From Triatoma infestans (taxonomy: Eukaryota; Arthropoda; Insecta; Hemiptera; Reduviidae), in assembly GCA_011037195.1 (NCBI GenBank), contig JAAEAF010000094.1, positions 248,001-312,000 of the forward strand: a stretch of DNA of 64,000 bases. Direction: 5' to 3'. Numbering within the stretch: position 1 is the stretch's first letter; every line of letters starts with the position of its first letter. The position numbers and the translations under genes were made by a program. The notes under the pieces are model-generated. The model searched no databases, was not told where the DNA came from, and was given only the letters and a program-made list of their open reading frames with translations. Below are positions 45,561-58,548 of this stretch, one piece after another.

Positions 45561-45981
45561 ATAATAGATTGTATTATTGTATTTTGTAACTTAACATGTC
45601 CTCTGAAGGGAAAATTGGAACTACTTGGTCTGTTTTCTGATATGATTATCATTCATCATTCATTATATCTTTTAAATACTGAAGAAAGGTTCTCAGATCC
45701 GTCGAGAATCATTGAAGAGTCCTCACAAGCATCCTTCCGCATCCTTTGTTGGCTATTTGCCCTGGTGTGCCGTCGGAACCCAGATAACCTCCTAGTCTCG
45801 CTCACTAGGATGCTCAGGCAACCTCTAAAACCTGCCCTAAAATTGACCCGATTAGATCTGATAGTTCGAATGTATTAATGTAGCACTTTAACTATTTTGT
45901 TAAATAGATAAATATTTAAGTGCAACAGTTCTAATTTGTATGTTTTATAAATTGCAACTAGGATGCAAAAAAGTGGCTAAG

Positions 45982-46051
45982 ATGTCTTCCTTAGATACAC
46001 CACAAGCACAAGTCTCCACATACAATCCAACTCAAGATCCTAAACAGACTG
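45982..46051 (+). CDS. gene 2 exon 1
   Basis: Encodes MSSLDTPQAQVSTYNPTQDP and four more residues, ending ACTG|GTAAGA in phase 1. The ATG context is GCTAAGATGT. The frame is open upstream to another ATG at 45940. A CAACTAG|G acceptor-like site at about 45960 could mean the exon is preceded by a 5' UTR exon, which would favour the 45982 start. Confidence 0.6.
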
Positions 46052-47152
46052 GTAAGAAGAGACATTTTCATTTAATTGTTAAAATTGTTGCCATCACCGG
46101 AAATGGAAGTTATGAGACCCCCCTGAGAAGGAAAAAAATGTTTTTAGTGGGTGGTCACTCTCTTTCTCTCTTTCTCTCGTATAATATGTATATTTACGTC
46201 TTCACGCGTTGGTCTAGTGGCTAGCGCACTCGCCTTTGGTGCGAGAGTTCAGGGTTCGATTCCAGTGAGGGCAAAGTCGGTGTTGATCAAGCATCGTGAA
46301 AAAAGTGGGGAGCTACAAATGTAGCGAAGGCCGAAACTAAAACAGCGGGGACCGCGGCGTACTTACCACACATCCCAAGTCTTGGCCCTTTACTGGGCTG
46401 TTGCGTCATAGCTCTTATATATATATATGTGTGTGTGTGTATACGCAAACAAAATATCTAGAAATCGAGTGACTGCAGAAAGTTCGAACTTGCACTTGCT
46501 ATTCTGATTAATCACATCGGATCTGAAGGTTTTGAGGCCAGCATCCGTCAATATCTACGATTTTAAGAGAGTTTTGGGAAATGTTTGACTTTTTTTTTTG
46601 TTTAAGGGACATATGCACTGCGATCTGTTGTCGTTAACGTGTCCTTTCAAAGTTTCCTTCACTGCCGGCCTCCGGGCAGTATTCTCTGTTTACATACAAC
46701 ACTGCCCCAATACTGCACTCTAACACAGGACCTGCGCTTGAGAGACTAGCGCACATCCATTGAACAAATCCCATCCCTGATCGGTGGCTTAGATTTAACA
46801 CTTAATAATTAAATTTCTTCGGCAATTGAAGGTGCTGATAGTCCACCATATCCATTGACTGTCATATCGGGAACAAATAACAGATAAAATGAATTCATCT
46901 CTTTCATCTAAATTTATGTACAGTAATGTTAATCACAACTAATCATTTAATAAATTTTCCAAATTCGAAAATTTGTAGATTTTCCACTACAATAAGGCAT
47001 CGTAGTGTTTCATAGTTTTACTTTCTCTTACGCCTAGTAAGAAGAGGAAGTATTACAATCGTGTCAGATTTTCGAAATTCCATTTTCACCGGAAATACAT
47101 GTTTTGGGCGATCAGGAGCACGAAAAAGGTGGTTATTAGCGAATGGCCTGTA

Positions 47153-47188
<36 letters not shown>

Positions 47189-48436
47189 CAAAATATCTCA
47201 AATACGAAAAATCGCGGAAAGCTGTTAGATTTATTCCGCTTGGTATTCCGTTTAGGGGCTACTACTGCATTTTTTCGCGTTTATTTCGAAAACGGCTTCA
47301 ACAATTTTCTGGAACTCCATCTACTATCTACACATCACCTTTGTCAGTGAAATGTTTTCCCTGGAAAGATTATTTAGGGGGGGGTATCAGGGGAAAGTGC
47401 AACGTTAAGCTTTACTCTAAAGTACCACTGAGGTATTTCTTCCATACTATGGTACTTCCACCTATATAAGCAATGTTGGAATTCCAAATATGGAAAAAAC
47501 CTTTCATAGGAAGTGCGTCTTAATGGAATAGATTTTTGAGTTATTTGGAATTTTCTCGAAAACGACTGTAACAATTTCCTTTAAATTTGGGATACTAACC
47601 GCACAGACATACAAACCTATCACTTTTATGCGTAACATTTTACTGAACAAAATTGTTTTTAGTTGGTTCTGAGGAATCTGAGTCGTTATAATTCAGATGT
47701 GTTTGTTGAATATTATTGGCGCTCTGTACTTTTGTAATCATTTTCTTCCTGCCCCTGTTGGTAGGTGGGCACTTGGTCCCCCACCACCTCCATATTTATG
47801 TCAGAACAAATGAACAAAATTTGAAATGTATAGAATTTGTATTTATTTTATATATAACTGTATTAAGAGGCGTAGGAGAAAGTCGAGTATGTTCACACAG
47901 GAATTGTCCACTAGGAGCGGGGCTGTTTGTGGTTACCTCTTGGCTGACAGGGTATACCATACTAGTCCACCATACTTGTAATAGTTGAGGCACATCATGT
48001 CTTGGCTGTCTGCACAATCAATTTCTCCAGGAAAATATTTCAAATGAAATTGATTGGTTTATATTTAAGCATTTAGCCATAACATGTTTGTGTGTTTAAA
48101 GAAAATAACTTTCGAAGAGTTGTTTTCGAGAAAGTTCGAAAACTGGAGAAACATTATAAAATCCTACTATAGCTTAACTGAAATCTTTAAAATTTTGTTA
48201 CATTTTTAATTACGAGCGAAAGATAAAATTAATTCACGCTGTCTCCACAAATGTAATAGTGATGTCAAAAGTGTGGAATCTTGAGCTGGGGAGAGGCCTG
48301 ATGTTACAGTGAATACCCACCTAATGTGTGTTACCTGGTAGAACCTGCCTGCAGGATACCGGGATGGGTTTGCTCCAGAACAGTAGAAGTTTGCCCAAGA
48401 TCCTGCAGCAGCCCAGCTAGATAGTGGATTACTGGA

Positions 48437-48476
<40 letters not shown>

Positions 48477-51400
48477 TGTCGACTTGTTTGAGAAATGACA
48501 AGTGTAATGTTCATTATCGTTGAAATAAATTATGTATAAGCTACACATACACTTTTACTTGGAGCGAAAGGTGAGATTAGTTGCCACTAGCTCCACAAAC
48601 ATCACAATGTTATATAGTTGGTAGATACGTGGCCAACACTGTGTAGAAGAAGGACCAAAGAGATACTAGCCTAGGCAGGAATCAGATTTGTCTATTAGCG
48701 GGCCTTTTCAAAGGGCACGGTTAGTTCAAAAAACATCTACACAAGGTAGGGTTAAACTCGGAGCCTCTGTGCAGACTGTGTCAGGAGGTGGAGGAAACGG
48801 CCTCTCACCTGTTGTGAGATTACGTTATGAGGTTTTTGGCACTTTGAGGACGGAGGAGATCGTAATTGCAAGAAGAATAGTGGGGAAATCGCTCGACCTC
48901 ATGAAGAGGGCAGGTTTCCTCTCTTAGACATAAGGAGCAAGGCACAATTAGCCTCAAATCAGAACTGGCTGCGATCACCTCCCGGTCTAACCTAATCTGG
49001 TAGATACGTGCATTCTTTGGAGGAACGCTTAACGTTGTAGTTGCCCCAGAACGCTCCATAAATCGAGTTTTCACTTTCGAGATATTTTGTGCACACATAC
49101 ATTCCAGTGAAAATTTGACAAGGTCGCTGTAAAACACAGAAACCAACCTTAAGTTATCACAAATTTTACATTTTTTTAAAAATTAACTTTATTATGTAAT
49201 TTTGTATCAAGAAAACGAAACGTACGGAACTGTGTACGAGCAAGGATACTCAATTGATTACGTAAAAGGAAGAGGTGATCCTGTGGAACAATACTATAGG
49301 GTGGAAAAGTATCATGATGGAAATGTATCCATAAATAAGGTAACTTATGTACTTTATTGTTCGGTTAGTTATAGGAAAATTGTTACATTTTTCCGAATTT
49401 TGCATGAAATTATATGTATTTTTTTTTTTAACACAGGAAAAGTTGCTTGTGTCATCATCTAATCAATGGCAGGAAACAGTCATGACAAATTCTAGTTCTA
49501 TAAGTAAGTACTTACTAGAGTCGTCTGTTCATTAGCAACAATTAGAATTTTGGGAGGGGAGAACCTGGTGCGAAACTTTCACACTCCTTTTATTTACTGT
49601 AGTTATAAATTTAACTGAACATTTTCTTCAATATTATTTTTACTTCCTGTTACTAATAATAGTAAGCGGAAGTATTGCGATCGTGCCAGATTTTCGAAAT
49701 TGAGTTTCCACCAGAAATACACGTTAAGGTCCCCTCAGTCCAAAAAAGTGGTTTTTTAAAAATTGTGTGTGGATGTGTGAAAAGAATATCTCAAAAACGA
49801 AAAGTTGCACGAAGCTAAAGCTTGGCATTCCGTTTAGATACTACCACCGCGTCAGACACGAAAAATTCGGGTAAAATGCACCCACCGGAAGGTGCCACTT
49901 TACTGAATGGTTTTTTTCAGCCTTTTTTTCTGATTTTCTCGAAAATTGCTCCAACGATTTTCTTTAATCTTGACACATCAACTAAACATCAAACAGCTAC
50001 AACTTTTATTTGCAACGTTTCTCCGGAAAATTCATTTAAGGCCACTTTTAGAAGGGTAGGGTTATGGTTCCCTCTAAAGTGCTACAATGTGCTATAGAAT
50101 TCTATCAACTACATAATATTATTTAGGATTGTATAAGTTGCCAAAGTCCTAGTTTGAAGAAAATCTGTTGAGCGAAAGTGCGACTTTACTGAATTGGTTT
50201 TTCAGTTTTTTGTGATTTTCTCCATAAAAATGCCGAAGGCTTTTAAACACTAATAAGAATTGTAAGTGTCAAGAAAAATTGCCATTTCGCAGGAAGAGAA
50301 AGTCGTGTGAGTGTTTCACACCAGATTTTTTTTTTTGTTAAAAAAGTTTAGTTTCTTTTACTTCATACAGATGGCGGGAACATAACCTAATAATAAAACA
50401 TCCGGAGTTCTTTCAAAATGGCGAATTCTTATCGCACATAATATTCTTATTAGGTTTAAAGCGGTCGCTGTTTTTATGAAGAAAATCACAGAAAAATGGA
50501 AAACCTGTTCAGTAAATTCACACTTCCGGTGGTGAGCCAATTTGTTTTAAATTAGGAATTTTGACATCGCATTTCATTTTAATTGATATTATATGATATA
50601 ATATATTATGATATAATATAATTATGATATAATGATATTTAATTGATAATAAAATGATATAATACTCGTTAACTGAAAGAACCTATAGAGGAAAACATAA
50701 CCTCAACTCTCCGCCCCAAAACGCTCTTAAATGAATTTTTCCGGTAAAATGTTTCAAATAAAAGCTGCAGCTCTCTATATGTGTAGGCAACATTCGATCC
50801 ATTTTGAAAAATCCTAATTGTCATTTCCTGTGCTAGCGCTTAAACTAAATATCAAAATTGAACTTTCTGCGATTTTTCGGTTTTGAGTTGTGGTGACCTC
50901 ACCACACAACACATACAAATAGAGCATTCTCTAAAAAGCACTTTTTCTGTCTCAGGGGGCCTCAAAACTTGCATTTCCGGTGAAAACTCGATATCAAGAG
51001 TTTGAAACTGCTGCAATACTTTCTCTTACTAGGCTTAAGTGTCTCTCACAAGTTTTTTTTTTATATAAGTAGTTTAAGGGATGAATTTGGAAGAGCAATG
51101 GCTCAGTAATTAATTATATTGTTTTCTTCTCTGTAATTACAACATTATTAACTCGTTTAGATTTGATGTAAAAAATCTGAGTTGGAAGGTTCCGCAGAGC
51201 TGGAAAGCGTCAGAGTTATTTTCCGTGATAGCCTGCTTGTTTTTGTGATCATCGACCGGATTCGGGCATTCGCGCAACATCAGGATGTTTTGTCAAAACA
51301 GTGTGATAACACAGACTTGCACAAAGCAAATTTAGTTTATACGCTCTTTTTTACTTTTTTGTTTGTTAGTTATGAGTTGAAAATATGAACAATGTATCAA

Positions 51401-54400
51401 CTAAATTTGCTCTGTGCAAGTCTAAGTTATCACACTGTCTGACAAACGCATCCTGATGATGGGCGAACGCTCGAAACCGGTCGATGACCATAAAAAAAAA
51501 GCAGGCTATCACGGAAAATATCTCTTATAAAAATTCTGAGCTCAAATTAAAATTTGGAAGGTTCAAAAACATCCTATTTTAAATATTCCAGAAAAGTTCC
51601 CATTTCTGAATAAATATTTCCCTAATAATCTCCTGGTATATTTATCTCCTTTTCAGTAGTAACCGGTGCTATGGATGATTCTGGAACAAACACCGGGCAA
51701 AAAACAGCCGAACAAGTTGAAGAAGAAGCAACCACGTCAGAGGAAGAAGAGCAGGAGGTGAAAGAAGACAAGAATGCTGTCAAACAGAACTACTCCAATA
51801 TTGGCGGGAAAAAAGAATTTAGGAAGAAGAAGAGGAAGATGAAATGTGAAAAGGTAAATTGCGGTTCTAACAGGAGTATTGATTTGCGGTGTGAGTATTG
51901 ATTTGTGCTCCCAGTTCCATTATTTGTGTGTGAGTGGCGAGTGTTGGTGTAGTGGTCATGATCATGACTTGTAACTAGGAGGTCCCCAGTTTGAGAGCCG
52001 CGAATAACTGCTAAATTTTATAATCGTTTAAAAAATGTTAATAGTACAGTATGTGCTTTCGTCCCCTGGTGTACGACACCTAATTTGGTAACTAGACGAT
52101 AAGCCCGTCTGAAAAAATTGGCATTACTTTAGGTTTATTGGTGTGTGTTTTTTTTTTTTGTGAATTTTCTGTCTGTGAACAAATATTTCAAACCAAAAAT
52201 TCCATTTAGGTATTTCCATAGTAACCGACATAAAGCTTCCGGTCAAAAATACATCACCCAGGAATGCACTGACTTTTAATGAATTCAGTTTTACTCGTTT
52301 TTCATGAAAATAGCCAACTTGTCAGCTGTAGAGATTCCTCTGAAGAAAAACAAATCTAAAGCTAACAGTGTACACGAACCCAGAAGTCCAGCGCGCTATG
52401 ATTGAGCTAATCCCTTTCGTTGACTAACACTTATATTTGAAATAAGCTTTGAAATATCAGTTTGATATTTCCAGCAAACTGATTTGTGGGGGGGGGGGGG
52501 TAAGCGAGTTCTTGTAGAGTTGAGACATCACGCACCCTGAATTGCCACTTCAAAACAATACACGGCTTTATTATCCATACACCATTAGGGCCCATTAAAT
52601 GCATGTCTCGAATTCCATGTCTGAAGAAACGGTTAACTGGAAGTTACAGCTTAAAGAATCGTTTTCGAGCTCTTTTTGCATTATCTCGAAACAGCTCCTA
52701 CGATTTTCTTTTTCTTTGGAATGGTAACTACAACCTATTATTACTTTCTCTTGCACCAACTAACAAAAATTGAGTTTTCGATCAAATGTATGTTGTTTTT
52801 TTAGTCCAACGGCCGCCTGTGGTAAGTGCCGCCCTGACCAATACAATTGAGTCCGTCCAGAGAGTATTGAATCTGTATATGCCTTTGTCACTCCGTATGT
52901 GTGTGTGTGTGTGTGTTTTAACAAAATATCTCAAAAACAAAAAGTCGCAGGAAGCTCTATCACCGCATCAGAAGCACCGAAGATTGCGGGCACAATCCAG
53001 CAACCGGAAGTGCAACATTACTGAACGTTTTTTTTTTGGAGTTTCTCGTGATTTTCTCGAAACGTCATATACTGTTTATACACCTTATTGCCCTATTACT
53101 TTTATTGAAAACATTATCCCGGGATGAGTTTTTTATTTTTGGGAGTCCAAGAGGAACAGCTTTCCTCTAAAATACTACTTCAGTATAATATATGGTGTTA
53201 ACCACCTACACAATATTAATACATATTAGAAGCATTGATAGAATTCCAAATTTGAAGAAAATCGATTGGCCGGAAGTGCGATCTTACAGAATAGGTATTT
53301 GAGTTTAGGAATTTTCCCGAAAATGTTATTTTCAAACGGTTAATTTTCTTTGAACTTGGAACGCTTGCTGCATAGATAGAATCGTGTCACGTTTATTTGA
53401 AACATTTTTTTGGAAAAATTTGATATTAGAGGGGGGTTATTGGGGGTCTGTCAGTTTGTTTATATTTAAATTTGCAGAAGCTTTGTTGTTTTTGGCAGAG
53501 CATTCTACATAAGGCCTCTCAGTTAAATAAAATTCCCGCCACCATGTTTATGGCAAGTCCAACTAAACATTGTAATATTGCAATTTTAGAAAAAATTTCT
53601 TGATTAATTTTTAAAATTAAGAATTGTTTAAAAATAAATTTTAAAAATTTAAAATTAAAAGTTAAAATTAATTAATAAATTATTAAGAGAATGTGGCGTA
53701 AGTGTTCCATACCAGATTTTTTTTTTACCAAATATTGTGATCGTGTCAGATTTTCAAAATTGCGTTTTCACCGGAAATTCTATTTTGTGCTTCCGCCCCC
53801 CTCCCCGAGTGCGAATCAAATGTTTTTGCGAATAGTCTTTGGTGTGCGTGTGAGAGAGAAAGAGAGTGAGTGAACGAAATATCTCAAAAGCGAGAAATCG
53901 CAGGCGGCTCAAACTTATTACTTAGTTTAGTTACTAATAGCGCATCTGAAGTAAAGGTTTCGGGCAAAATCCATCAACCGGAAATGCGACTTTACTTATA
54001 TTTATTTTTCAGTTTTTCGCAACTTTTTCGGGATCTGCTTCAACGATCTCTTTAAACTTCGCAAATACGAGTAATCTGCATACATAAATACCTATCACTT
54101 TTATTTGAAACATTTTCCTGGGAAAATTCATTTTTTGGGGTTCTGAGGAGGGGAAATAGTATCGTTATGCTTTCCTCTAAAATGCCACTATAGTATAATA
54201 TATGGTTTTTATCACCAACATAATTTTAATACACATTAGAAGCATTGATAGAATTACAAATTTGAAGAAAATTGGATGACCGGAAATGCGATTTTATAGA
54301 ATAGGTTTTTGAGTTTTATGGTGCCTTGTTTACAGTTTTATGGTGCCTTGTTTACAGTTTTATGGTGCCTTGTTTACAGTTTTATGGTGCCTTGTTTACA

Positions 54401-55623
54401 GTTTTATGGTGCCTTGTTTACAGTTTTATGGTGCCTTGTTTACAGTTTTATGGTGCCTTGTTTACAGTTTTATGGTGCCTTGTTTACAGTTTTATGGTAA
54501 ACTCACGTGAGTTAGTGAGCGTAGAGTTTGCATGTATTGCATGAATTGAATTACTGCTTCACTATGGTATGTGTGTGTGTTGATTAGAGAGGGTCGTTAA
54601 TGTGACGTATAAATATTAGGTTGTTTTGAAAATGAGAGGCTTTTTGAGGCTGTATCAGGAGCCAGACATTTTAAATTGGACAAACAGAACTTAGTATCTG
54701 TGAGCATGAATATAATCTACCATAAATATAGGAGCGGGTATTTAATTATAAAATAATAAGTTTCAAACAATCAAGCTCCCTCCATTTCTCTTCAAATTAT
54801 ATTCCTCCATAGATTAGGAAGCAAGGCGTGTTGAAGTAATAGGGGGTTGAAGACTGGTTTATTGTTCACTATACTATTAGTACACTAAGCCCAAGCAATA
54901 TGTCTACTAAAACTGAGTTTTCGTAATATACGAGTAAGAAATAATGTTCACTATAAATTTGCTTTATTAAAGACATTTTGTTTTTTATGTTATCAGATTG
55001 TCTCAATAAAGAATGCCCTCAAACCAGGATCAAGAAAAGTTAAAGACACCAAACAAAAGAAAAATGCAGCCAATGAGGGTAACTCGAAACTAAGAAAGGA
55101 TGCTGGTGACAAACGTGTCGTCAAATATAACAAAGAGAATTTCTATTTAAAGAACAAGAAAGAAATGCATAAAAAGAGAAAACATTTGAAACGAAATAAT
55201 ATGATCCATATTGGCAACTATTTAACACCAACGTTTGCAGCAGTAATGAAAAGGACGGAAAAGTTTAGATCGCCGAATGTATTAGAGCAGATACCATTTA
55301 TAGCCGGGCAGTCTTTAAATAAGTCGCACAATTTAGCCGCCAGATTGCAAGAGAATAGGATATTTAATCATAGGAATTATAACCGAGCGGAAACTAAACT
55401 GCAGATCAGTAAAATTGATCTTATTTTGTCAAATCAGATGCATATGATCAATAATATCAAATCAAGGTGAGTGCAGCTTTTATTTAATAGAATTTCTTTT
55501 TACTTTCTCTTGCTCCTAGAAAGAGGAAGTATTGCAATCGTGGCAAATTTTCCATATCGAGTTTTCACCTGGAATACACGTTTTGAGATCCCCTGAATCC
55601 AAAAAAGTGGTTTATAGGAAATG

Positions 55624-55656
<33 letters not shown>

Positions 55657-58508
55657 AACAGTATAGCTCAAAAACAAAAATCCGTAGAAAGTTCAAACTT
55701 GATATTCCTTTTAGGTACCACCATGGGATACGAGAGTAGGTTATCTGTCAAAATCCCACAACTGGAAATACCACTTTGTTGAATGTTTTTTTTACTTTCT
55801 TGCAATTTTCTCAAAAATAGCTCCGACGATTTTCTTTAAACTTTATATATCAACTACACATACAAAGGTCTACAACTTTTATTTAAAACACTTCTCTAGC
55901 GAAATTCATTTAAGGGCACTTTTAGGGGAGGGGTTGGGTTTGGTTTTTCTCTGAAGTGCTATTTCAGTTTACAATACAATTCTGTCATCTAAATAATATT
56001 AATTGGAGTTAAATGTGGTGTTGAAATTCCGAGTTTGAAGAAAAACTGATGACCGAAAGTGCGTTTTTACCGAAATGTATTATTGAGTTTTCTGATATTT
56101 TCTCTAAAACGGCTCCAACGATATTCTTTAATCTAGGCATGTGAACTACACATATAAAGAGCTACAACTTTTATTTGAAGTATTTCTCCTATAAAGTCAT
56201 TTAAGGGGGCTTTTGGAGGAAGGACGGGATTATGTTTCCCTCTAAAGTCCTATCATGGTTGATTACACAATTCTACCATATAAACAAAATAATTAGAAAT
56301 AAATAGATTGCCAAAATTCCGAGTTTCAAGAAAAAAGAAAATTAGTAATCCGGAAGTGCGTTTTTACTGGACATTTTAACAGTTTTCGACTAATTTCATT
56401 AGATTTTGTATACTAACTATAAAATTTAATTACAATTTTGAAAAATGGAGTAAGAGAAAGTTGTGTGAGTGTTTCACACCAGATTTTTGTTTGTTTTCAA
56501 CGCCAGGCCTTTTGGCCATTTTTTCTTCTTCTAGCAGCCCATTAATAGATTTTACAGAGGATGCAGCGTCCATCAGTTCTTCAGGGCAGAGAGTGAAATC
56601 TCTCCTATCATATCATCTTCGTTACATAGGGGCCTGTCTCAATGCGTATGCGGTGGAGTTTCTGCAACAGACCTTGGCGGTCAGCATGCGAAAAGAGGCT
56701 ACATCAACTTAACACGGAAGAGTTCTTGGAAATCCTGTTACTTTTTTTTTCACATGCCCACTTTCCCCTTTTCGACTTGCTCCCTTTTCCATGGTACTTA
56801 TTGTGCCATATAAGCCAACAATCCAAAAGAAAATTTTAAAGCTGGATTTGTCGAGCTCTGTAAAGCATTTATTTGACGCATTTTCTTCTTCTTCATTAAC
56901 ATCTTGGATTGTTGGCGACAATTATGGACCTTGTAATCATGCGCTTTATGAAAAGTTATCAGGGGCACTACGTGGATCGGTCTCATTTAATCCGTTTCGT
57001 ACCGTTTAGGCACTATTACGGACAAAATCCATTAACCGGAAGTGCCACTTTACTGAATTTTTTTTTTCAGTTTTTTGTGATTTTTTCGATAAAAAAAATA
57101 TCGCCAACCATGTTCATTAAATTTCGGAGCATACTATCTACACACATAAATACATATCAATTTTTTTTTTAAACATTTTCTCGGGAAAATCAATTTCCTG
57201 GGGGTTCAAAGGGAACAGTAGCATTATGCTTTCAACTGAAGTACCACTTCTTATAATATATGGTTTTACCACCAGTATAATATTAATGCACATTGGCAGC
57301 ATTGTTAGAATTCCAAAGTTAAAAAGATGTGCTAACTGGAAATGGTATTTTACAGAATAGGTTTTTGAGTGTTTTTGGAATTTTCTCGAAAAAGGTTACA
57401 ATGTTTTCTATAAACTTGGAATGCTAACTGTATAGATAGAAATGTATCACTTTTATTTGGAACATTTTTCCGAAAGAAATTGTTTATATCCGGCTTTGAG
57501 GAATATGAGACGTTAAAATTAAAATATGTTTGTTCAAATTATTATTGGCCTCTCTACAATGTAATCCATTCTCTACTTGCCTCAGTTGTTAGGTTTGGTA
57601 CTTGTCTTAAGAAAATTTGTGATTTTTATTTATAACTGTAGGAGTAAGAGAAAGTTATGTGAGTGTTTCACACCAGATTATTTTAATTGATCGTTTCAAT
57701 TTTAGAAATTGAGATTTTTACTGGAAATTATTGTTGTTGTCGTTGTTTTTCATTTTTTAGCGATTTTCTCAAAAATGGCTTCAATAAGTTACTTTAAATT
57801 TCGTGTTCTCGACTATACCTAAAGGCCTTATCACACTTATTTGAAAGATTTTCCTAGGATAACTTTTTTTTTTGAGCTTTCTGTGGTGAACTGCAGCGTT
57901 AATCATTCCTTTAAAGTGCCAAATGAGAAAGTTATATTAGCAATATAATAGTAAAAAATGTATTAGAAATATTGCTAGAGTTCGGTTTACTGCAAGTGCC
58001 GGTTTATAAATTAGGTTTGTGAGTTTATTTGTTGTGTATTTTATAGAAAACATCTCCATCGATTTTCCTCATTGAGTGACCTCACACTTCAAGTATTGCT
58101 TGATAGAGCCACTGACTGCTAGACTTAATGTAATCTTCTATCACTGTTTGCTACTAAACGTTGAAGGCAATTCTATAATAATTGAATTTACTCCAATAAG
58201 AGAAGGCCGTGTGAATGTTTCAGAATCATTTTTCTTAAATGTTTTACATTCTTGTATTTTTCACAAAGAACAGTTTTTAAACGCCCATACCATGCCAGTA
58301 AGTGCCAGTAAAACTGAATTAATACAAATGTAATCTCTCTTATTTTAGGAGTTTCACTCAAACAATGCTTCCAGCAATTGCGGATTGTAATAATAGGTCA
58401 TCATTTCAGTTAAAAGAAAATTGCGATAAAAATAAATTAATCAAAAATGTCCTACAGACATTGCATTCAAATTTTTCACAAGATCTGGAGTAAGTAAAAG
58501 TGATATGG

Positions 58509-58548
<40 letters not shown>

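Larger units (their letters stand above)
26125..45981. other. 20-kb region between gene 2 and the coding part of gene 1, no gene identified
   Basis: The two genes are divergent, so both promoters, and the non-coding first exon of gene 1, probably lie here. I recognise no coding exon. What can be seen is many copies of the main interspersed family in both orientations, SINEs, microsatellites, and decayed LINE text at 45.1-45.5 kb. The stretches 29235-29820, 33050-34220, 35520-36100, 38540-38990, 42520-43130 and 43900-44550 hold no feature I can name. Confidence 0.6.
46052..49211 (+). other. gene 2 intron 1, 3.2 kb
   Basis: Contains an interspersed-family fragment with a SINE inserted in it (46085-46500), a second SINE (46588-46783), a near-complete interspersed copy (47018-47895), a TG-repeat segment, and a decayed LINE tail (48660-48995). 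The stretch 46784-47017 is AT-rich and featureless. Confidence 0.6.

Noticed and set aside
46204..46280. Functional tRNA-Gln gene
   Set aside because: No closing acceptor stem, and the sequence passes straight into a SINE body.
54309..54544. Frames with repeated VPCLQFYGALFTVLW text
   Set aside because: Translation of the perfect 22-bp tandem array, no splice support.
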